The notes under the pieces are model-generated. The model did no database searches. It saw nothing but the letters and a program-made list of their open reading frames with translations, and was not told the origin of the DNA. Positions 6,006 to 10,609 of a DNA stretch of 10,609 nucleotides are shown one piece after another; position 1 is the first letter of the stretch, and each line of letters begins with the position of its first letter. Where the stretch lies: the NCBI GenBank assembly GCA_905205975.1, contig CAJLFQ010000076.1, forward strand, positions 1 to 10,609, in the 5' to 3' direction. The position numbers were made by a program, and so were the translations under genes. This stretch comes from an uncultured Eubacteriales bacterium (GTDB lineage Bacteria; Bacillota; Clostridia; Oscillospirales; QAMX01).

Positions 6006-6133
6006 GAGACGCTTTCCATAAAGTATTGGCTGCTTTCCCTCAACAATGCATGGATATCGACAGAACGCAGCGCACTTTCTGGATTAGAGGTCAACTCTTT
6101 TCTCAGCTTGATTGATCATCATATCCGGTAAGA
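6006..6133. other. Intergenic stretch without recognisable feature
   Basis: Between the ECF-gene promoter and the palindrome near metY I see no credible gene, RNA element or clear promoter on either strand. A TTGACC on the minus strand lacks a matching -10 box at proper spacing. A GCTGAGA on the minus strand recalls a thiamine-riboswitch core but lacks the partner motifs. Confidence 0.5.
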
Positions 6134-6169
6134 TACGGCCCCCTTGCAGGTACCTGCAAGGGGGCCGTA
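6134..6169 (-). terminator. Perfect 36-base palindrome downstream of metY, probable hairpin/terminator
   Basis: An 18-base arm (6134-6151) is exactly complementary to the adjoining arm (6152-6169), with no spacer. In RNA the tip would be a small GGTACC loop. The stem is very GC-rich (GGCCCCC pairs with GGGGGCC). It lies 32 bases after the metY stop, where a terminator is expected, but no run of T follows on either strand. It could be a U-less terminator, an mRNA-stabilising 3' hairpin or a copy of a dispersed palindromic repeat. Confidence 0.6.
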
Positions 6170-6201
6170 CAGATATCGTTTCACTTTGGCGGCGGGTATG
6201 T

Positions 6202-7491
6202 TCAGCCGTTTTGCTGGGAAGCTTCCAGTGCCTGCGCGATATCAGCCAGAATATCGTCGATGGCTTCCAAACCAAGGGAGACACGGATGGTGCCGGCTGA
6301 AATACCGGCGGAAGCGAGCTGGCTGTCATCCAGCTGAGAATGCGTTGTCGAGGCCGGGTGGCTGACGATGGTACGGACATCGCCGAGGTTTGCGACGTTT
6401 GCAATCAGCTTGAGCGCATCAATAAACCGTGCGCCCGCAGCACGACCGCCCTTCAGATCAAAGCTGAGCATGCCGCCGTAGCCGTTCGGCAGCATGCGCT
6501 GTGCAAGCGCATAATATTGGTTCGAAGCAACGTATGGTGAACGGACGTTGTCAACGTACGGGCTGTTCTCCAAAAATTCGGCGACACGCCGGGCAGAAGC
6601 CGTGAGGCGTTCCATACGAAGCGCCAGCGTTTCCAATCCTTGAATCATCATAAACGAGTTGAACGGAGAAGGCGCAAAACCAAGGTCACGCATGGTGCAC
6701 ACACGCAGTTTGGTGATGAACGCTGCATCTCCGAAGACATCAGAGAACACGATCCCGTGATAAGAGGGATCCGGTGCATTCATTTCCGGAAAGCGCGGAT
6801 TGCCTTTCCACGGGAACTTGCCGGAGTCGACAACAATGCCGCCCATGACTGTACCGTGGCCGCCGATATACTTGGTGGAGCTGTGAATGACAATGTCTGC
6901 GCCGTGTTCGATCGGGCGGAGCAGATAGGGGGTGGGGAAAGTGTTATCAATGACGAGCGGAATGCCGTGGCGGTGCGCGATTTCCGCCAGTGCATCGATA
7001 TCAGTGACATCGCAGGAAGGATTGCCTACCGCCTCTGCAAAAATCACCTTTGTTTTCTCAGTGATTGCGGCTTCAAACCCGGCCAGGTCCGTCGGGTGGA
7101 CAAAAGTGGTCTTGATGCCGGAACGTGCCATGGTGTTGGAGAGCAGGTTAATTGCACCGCCGTAGATGCAGGAAGAACTGATCAGTTCGTCTCCGCATGC
7201 GGCCAGCGTCAGCATGATCGCATAAATTGCCGCATGACCGGTTGACGTGGCCAAAGCGCCGACGCCGCCTTCCAATGCAGCAATGCGTTTTTCAAAAACA
7301 TCACTGGTCGGGTTGGAAAGACGGGTGTAAATGTTGCCTGCTTCTTCCAAGGCGAAAAGACGCCGTGCATATTCGGTAGAATCGAAGGCATATGCGTTTG
7401 TCAGATAAAGAGGCACTGCAGTTGAATGCGTCTGGGGATCAGGTGTCCAGCCTTCATGCAGTGCTTTCGTTTCAAAACGATAGTCAGACAT
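6202..7491 (-). CDS. metY: O-acetylhomoserine sulfhydrylase (MetY), PLP-dependent
   Basis: MetY makes homocysteine from O-acetylhomoserine and sulfide in the cytoplasm, a direct-sulfhydrylation step toward methionine. The 429-residue protein is full length for the family, longer than cystathionine synthases and lyases (near 400). It has all main Cys/Met metabolism PLP-enzyme motifs: IYTRLSNPT (54-62) contacting the cofactor phosphate, Gly-rich TSTGHAAI (82-89), VIDNTFPTPYLLRP (180-193) with the pyridine-binding Asp182, SSTKYIGGHG (204-213) with Schiff-base Lys207, and C-terminal SHPASTTHSQL (377-387) and IRVSLGLE (402-409). The insert around 222-245 with FPEMNAPDPSYHG is typical of MetY. AAAGGAG (7504-7498) lies 6 bases before the ATG. 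The gene starts 17 bases behind the GerMN gene, so it is probably read through from the two-component operon. I see no S-box or T-box in that gap. Confidence 0.93.
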   Translation of the reverse strand: MSDYRFETKALHEGWTPDPQTHSTAVPLYLTNAYAFDSTEYARRLFALEEAGNIYTRLSNPTSDVFEKRIAALEGGVGALATSTGHAAIYAIMLTLAACGDELISSSCIYGGAINLLSNTMARSGIKTTFVHPTDLAGFEAAITEKTKVIFAEAVGNPSCDVTDIDALAEIAHRHGIPLVIDNTFPTPYLLRPIEHGADIVIHSSTKYIGGHGTVMGGIVVDSGKFPWKGNPRFPEMNAPDPSYHGIVFSDVFGDAAFITKLRVCTMRDLGFAPSPFNSFMMIQGLETLALRMERLTASARRVAEFLENSPYVDNVRSPYVASNQYYALAQRMLPNGYGGMLSFDLKGGRAAGARFIDALKLIANVANLGDVRTIVSHPASTTHSQLDDSQLASAGISAGTIRVSLGLEAIDDILADIAQALEASQQNG

Positions 7492-7508
7492 AAATAACTC
7501 CTTTGCGG

Positions 7509-8531
7509 TTAATGGATCGGAATTGTGCGGTTACGCTTCAGCGGGACGGATAGTTTGAGATCGCTGTATTGTTCGATGATCTGCCCGTCAAACGTAAATT
7601 GAACCTCATTGATCCCGTCGAGTTCCGTCAGAGATAGGACGATGGCCTGCAAATACAGTTCACCGGTCAACTCAGATTTCGTAGGTTCGTCATCCGGCAT
7701 CGGCACAACAGGCGCATCGTCATCGTCGTCCGAAGCAGACGGATGCGGCGTACTCGGCAAGAAATCGCTGGTCAAAAAACGGGGCGATAGATCGACATAA
7801 GCGACGTCCGCTTCCGTATGAACGCTGTGAAGCAGAAACGATGGAAAATATACGCCGGCAGGATTGCAGCGGAAAAAATCGTCAAAGAGAATCTGAACGA
7901 CTGTTTCCGCCGCCGAAGTATCCTGATAAATTGTGCAGGTGCGTGCTTCGGCGTGCAGCGATTCCAGGTCCGAAGCAGGATAATAGAAGACAACGTCTGC
8001 TGCGGCAGATTGAAAGAAATCCGTTTGTGTGATGAAACTGGATTTCGTCAAAGCCTGACCATCCGGCAGCGGAATACCGTTTGCATACAGTGAGACGCTG
8101 TAAATGCCATCCAGTGCAGAAACCGTCTGGAACAAACAGCAGTCGGCCAGCCGACGCTCAAACGGCTCCATTTCGGCATAGGAGCCGCTGAAATCGATAT
8201 AGAGCAGACCGTCACTCTCTGTGACGCTCCGGACATGCAGAGACGCTGGAAACGGGGAACGCAATTCAGCGGAATTTGGCCCATCCAACAGCGCGTTGAT
8301 GAGCTGGCGCGGGGTGGGTGCCGCATCGTCTGTTCCGAGCACGACGCGTTTTTCTGAACGGATCAGCGTCCCGGATGATTTGGAGACATAATAAAGCCGG
8401 TATTCCTGTTGGCTTGCTTTCAGCCTGGACGAGAGGATGAGATAAAGCGCCACAACCGCCAGAATCAAAACCACAGATGCAATCAGGATCACGGTTGAAA
8501 AGGCGCTGCGGCGGCGCTGATTCCCCGTCAT
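7509..8531 (-). CDS. Membrane-anchored protein with two GerMN domains
   Basis: GerMN domains occur in Bacillus GerM, needed for sporulation and germination, and in actinobacterial LpqB. They are extracytoplasmic modules of unclear biochemical role. This 340-residue protein has a basic N-terminus (NQRRR), one membrane helix at about 12-34, and then an outer region with two GerMN-like units. The first spans about 43-165 (PTPRQLINALLDGP at 73-85, VTESDGLLYIDFS at 103-115, QTVSALDGIYSVSLYANG at 135-152). The second spans about 178-330 (YVDLSPRF at 245-252, QAIVLSLTELDGINEVQFTFDG at 295-316). An acidic insert with SDDDDDAPVVPMPDDEP (267-283) splits the second unit. There is no lipobox. The ATG overlaps the kinase stop as ATGA, with GGAGGAG 7 bases ahead, implying translational coupling. 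A role with the kinase is inferred from this context. Confidence 0.85.
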   Translation of the reverse strand: MTGNQRRRSAFSTVILIASVVLILAVVALYLILSSRLKASQQEYRLYYVSKSSGTLIRSEKRVVLGTDDAAPTPRQLINALLDGPNSAELRSPFPASLHVRSVTESDGLLYIDFSGSYAEMEPFERRLADCCLFQTVSALDGIYSVSLYANGIPLPDGQALTKSSFITQTDFFQSAAADVVFYYPASDLESLHAEARTCTIYQDTSAAETVVQILFDDFFRCNPAGVYFPSFLLHSVHTEADVAYVDLSPRFLTSDFLPSTPHPSASDDDDDAPVVPMPDDEPTKSELTGELYLQAIVLSLTELDGINEVQFTFDGQIIEQYSDLKLSVPLKRNRTIPIH

Positions 8532-9967
8532 GCCGGATCTCCTCCATTCAGAGGAACATCATCCAAAAAGTCGTGATGTTCATTGGGGTCCAGAAGCGGG
8601 AACTTGACGATGAAGCGCGCGCCGCCGGAATCTCGGTTCATGGCTTCAACGGTGCCGCCACATGCTTTTACAGCGGAGGCGACGATGGAGAGCCCCAGAC
8701 CGGTTCCGCCGGTTGCACGGGCGCGGGCTTTGTCCACCCGGTAGAAACGATCAAAAATGCGTTTGAGATCGTCCTGCGGGATGCCCTCGCCGTCATCATC
8801 GACAATGAAATGCGCCTGATTGTCACGGACATACAGGAAAACGCGGACTTCCTTGTCTTTTCCGCTGTATTTAATGGAGTTTTCCACCAAATTGAAAAAG
8901 ATTTGGTACACCGAGTCGTAGTTGGCGTATACCATGACCTTGTCGGACAGTTCGTAGCGAATCGTGCAGTTGGAGGCGCGTGCAAGCGGTGTCAGCATTC
9001 TGCAAACCGTTGCGGCAACCGAAGAGAGATCCAGCTCCTCTTTCAATTCTGAACGGGAGATATCGTCAAATTTGGCGAGGGAGAGCAGACGGCTGCTGAT
9101 GCGCGTTAAACGGTCGATTTCATTGCTGATGTCCGTCAAAAATTCGACGATCTCTTCGCGGCTCATGTTCGGCGTCTGAATGATCGAATCAGACAGCAGC
9201 TTGATGCCGGCCAACGGCGTTTTCAGTTCATGAGACGCATCCGAAACGAAACGTCTGCGGCGTTCATCCGTCGCAGCAAAAGTTTCACAGATGGCGTTCA
9301 TCCCGTCGCCAAGGTGTACGAACTCTGAATCGCCGCCGGACGTGATCCGATAGGAGAAATTCCCTTTTTGAATTTCGCCCATGGCGCTCAAAAGAGCGCG
9401 CGTGCTGGAGGAAATGCGGCGGTAAATAAAGACAATTGCCGCGGCAAAGAGCAAAGCCAGACAGACCGAAAAATAGGCAAGTGTCTGCTGCATTGCCGCG
9501 TATTTTTCGGAGAGAGCATGGTCTGCATGAATCAACACGCCGACGGCGTATGGACTGCTGTCAGTCGATTGCATGGGGAACGTCAGCGAGAAGAAAAATG
9601 CGTGCTGAGCCCGGCTGACGAAAAAGATTGATCTGCCGCCCAAAGCCGCCGAAAAACTTTCGGTCAAAAGCAGGCTGCCGGTTTTGTTCTGTTCAGAATC
9701 GCTGTCATAGCGAACCAGCCCGGAGGCGTCAACCCCCATAAACCGGAAGGCGGGATGCGGTTCCGCATGACAAAACGTGTCAAAGGCTTCCGGAAAGAGG
9801 TGTTCGATTTCCTGTTGGAGGGATTTCAAATCACTTTCCACTGTGGTTGAAGCGGCTCTGCGAAAAAAGAACGGGGGAACCGTGTTTAAAAGTGCAATAA
9901 TGAGAATGGCCGCGGCCGTCAAGATCGCAGTCATCTTGCCGGCCGCGGACGAAAAGAGCTTATGCAT
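8528..9967 (-). CDS. Sensor histidine kinase, membrane-bound (PhoR/MtrB-like)
   Basis: This kinase senses an external or membrane signal and phosphorylates the response regulator encoded just upstream. The 479 residues contain, in order, a first membrane helix (about 14-35), an extracytoplasmic sensor domain of roughly 120 residues (37-160), a second helix (about 161-182), a HAMP linker (about 183-235), the dimerisation/phosphoacceptor helix with His246 in SDASHELKTPLAG, and a complete ATPase domain: N box NLVENSIKYS (359-368), G1 DDDGEGI (390-396), F box FDRFYR (405-410), G2 GGTGLGLSI (420-428). Nothing essential is missing, so it should be active. The ribosome binding site is weak (CAGGT, 8 bases before the ATG). 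It begins 30 bases after the regulator gene and overlaps the GerMN gene by 4 bases. The signal is unknown. Confidence 0.93.
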   Translation of the reverse strand: MHKLFSSAAGKMTAILTAAAILIIALLNTVPPFFFRRAASTTVESDLKSLQQEIEHLFPEAFDTFCHAEPHPAFRFMGVDASGLVRYDSDSEQNKTGSLLLTESFSAALGGRSIFFVSRAQHAFFFSLTFPMQSTDSSPYAVGVLIHADHALSEKYAAMQQTLAYFSVCLALLFAAAIVFIYRRISSSTRALLSAMGEIQKGNFSYRITSGGDSEFVHLGDGMNAICETFAATDERRRRFVSDASHELKTPLAGIKLLSDSIIQTPNMSREEIVEFLTDISNEIDRLTRISSRLLSLAKFDDISRSELKEELDLSSVAATVCRMLTPLARASNCTIRYELSDKVMVYANYDSVYQIFFNLVENSIKYSGKDKEVRVFLYVRDNQAHFIVDDDGEGIPQDDLKRIFDRFYRVDKARARATGGTGLGLSIVASAVKACGGTVEAMNRDSGGARFIVKFPLLDPNEHHDFLDDVPLNGGDPA

Positions 9968-9997
9968 GTGTTTTACCTGTTTGCGCAGCGGACCGGG

Positions 9998-10609
9998 TTA
10001 CACTTTGTAATAGTAACCGATGCCCCACTTCGTCAGGATGTGTTCCGGTTCGGCCGGATTGTCTTCCAGCTTTTCACGCAGGCGGCGGATATGAACGTCA
10101 ACCGTGCGGATATCGCCGGGATAGTCATAGCCCCAGACTGTATTCAGAAGGGATTCACGGCTGAAGACACAGTTCGGCGAACGCATCAGGAGCTCAAGCA
10201 GGTCAAATTCCTTCGGCGTCAGATCGACCGGACGTTCTCCGACATAAGCCAGACGTTCACTCAGCTCCAGGACAATGGCGCCACCGTCCACACGAGTCTC
10301 ATTTTCGCTCTTGGTATTGCGCGAAGCAGAGCGGCGGAGAATGGCACGGATACGGGCCTTCAGCTCCAGAACATTGAAGGGCTTGGAGATATAGTCGTCT
10401 GCACCGTATTCAAAGCCAAGCAGCTTATCGGTATCTTCGCCCTTTGCGGTCAGCATGACAACCGGGACTTTGGAGAATTCGCGGATTCTGCGGCAGACCT
10501 CAAGGCCATCCATTTTCGGAAGCATCAAGTCCAGAACAATGAGGTCATACTCATTTTCCTGAGCAAGGGCAAGCGCGTCTTCGCCGTTGTAAACAGCATC
10601 AACGTCATA
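9998..10609 (-). CDS. OmpR/PhoB-family response regulator, 5' end outside window
   Basis: This is a DNA-binding regulator, presumably phosphorylated by the adjacent kinase. The reading frame stays open to the window edge, giving 203 visible residues. About 25 N-terminal residues, including the first acidic cluster, must lie outside. Visible receiver features are the phosphoacceptor Asp27 in IVLDLMLPKMDG (24-35), Thr54 in VVMLTAKG, and Lys76 in YISKPFN. After a polar linker (about 94-107) comes the winged-helix effector with RPVDLTPKEFDLLELL (126-141), the recognition-helix region GDIRTVDVHIRRLREKLE (165-182) and the terminal hairpin TKWGIGYYYKV. This matches the PhoB/WalR/MtrA type. The regulator heads the apparent operon with the kinase, GerMN protein and metY. 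Its promoter is beyond the window, so autoregulation cannot be checked here. Confidence 0.93.
   Translation of the reverse strand, partial: YDVDAVYNGEDALALAQENEYDLIVLDLMLPKMDGLEVCRRIREFSKVPVVMLTAKGEDTDKLLGFEYGADDYISKPFNVLELKARIRAILRRSASRNTKSENETRVDGGAIVLELSERLAYVGERPVDLTPKEFDLLELLMRSPNCVFSRESLLNTVWGYDYPGDIRTVDVHIRRLREKLEDNPAEPEHILTKWGIGYYYKV

Noticed and set aside
6020..6130. Possible thiamine (TPP) riboswitch on the minus strand upstream of the ECF S-component gene, because of a GCTGAGA motif
   Set aside because: The other conserved TPP parts (ACCC after the motif, and the CTGATC...TAATGCCAGCG block) are missing. The likely promoter at 5977-6005 also lies downstream of it.
5910..6131. 73-codon + strand open frame in the gap before metY
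   Set aside because: It has no ribosome binding site and a composition unlike a real protein, and it runs antisense through the promoter of the ECF S-component gene.
6640..7245. 201-codon + strand open frame opposite metY
   Set aside because: It is antisense to a clearly conserved PLP enzyme. The product shows no motif and has no ribosome binding site.

Overview
The window looks like part of the chromosome of an anaerobic, probably spore-forming Firmicute of class Clostridia (an Oscillospiraceae/Ruminococcaceae-like lineage is my best guess). The signs are strong AGGAGG-type ribosome binding sites, extended -10 promoters, two S components of energy-coupling-factor (ECF) vitamin transporters, a BirA with an N-terminal DNA-binding domain next to bioY, a GerMN-domain protein and a PhoR/PhoB-type two-component system. 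The species assignment is inference only. Base composition is moderate and even, and I see no mobile element, tRNA, rRNA, CRISPR array or obvious horizontally acquired block. No stretch longer than about 280 bases lacks a gene.

Left part (58-3697, + strand): a near-ideal promoter drives a five-gene unit of hflK, hflC, two small membrane proteins of unknown function (59 and 102 residues) and a sugar phosphate isomerase/epimerase-like TIM-barrel protein. It closes with a strong intrinsic terminator. HflK and HflC are SPFH/band-7 membrane proteins that in well-studied bacteria form a large cage around the FtsH protease. The small membrane proteins may be accessory to that complex or may only share the transcript.

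Middle part (3705-5448, + strand): birA and bioY form a biotin-sensing and biotin-uptake unit with ATGA overlap. Just upstream I find a sequence resembling the classical BirA operator, two 9-base half-sites separated by 16 bases, whose right half covers the -35 box. This predicts that birA-bioY is repressed when biotin is plentiful. The leader also carries short tandem repeats and a six-codon mini-ORF.

Right part (5449-10609, - strand): bioY ends exactly where a second ECF S component, of unknown substrate, ends on the opposite strand. That gene has its own promoter and a small leader hairpin. Beyond a perfect 36-base palindrome lies a probable operon, read right to left: an OmpR/PhoB-type response regulator (5' end outside the window), a sensor histidine kinase, a membrane-anchored protein with two GerMN domains, and metY (O-acetylhomoserine sulfhydrylase). 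The order regulator-kinase-GerMN protein is the same as in the actinobacterial mtrA-mtrB-lpqB operon, which suggests an extracytoplasmic partner for the kinase. The most interesting observations are this MtrAB-LpqB-like arrangement, the predicted BirA operator and the two unknown small membrane proteins tied to hflKC. None of them proves a wholly new system.
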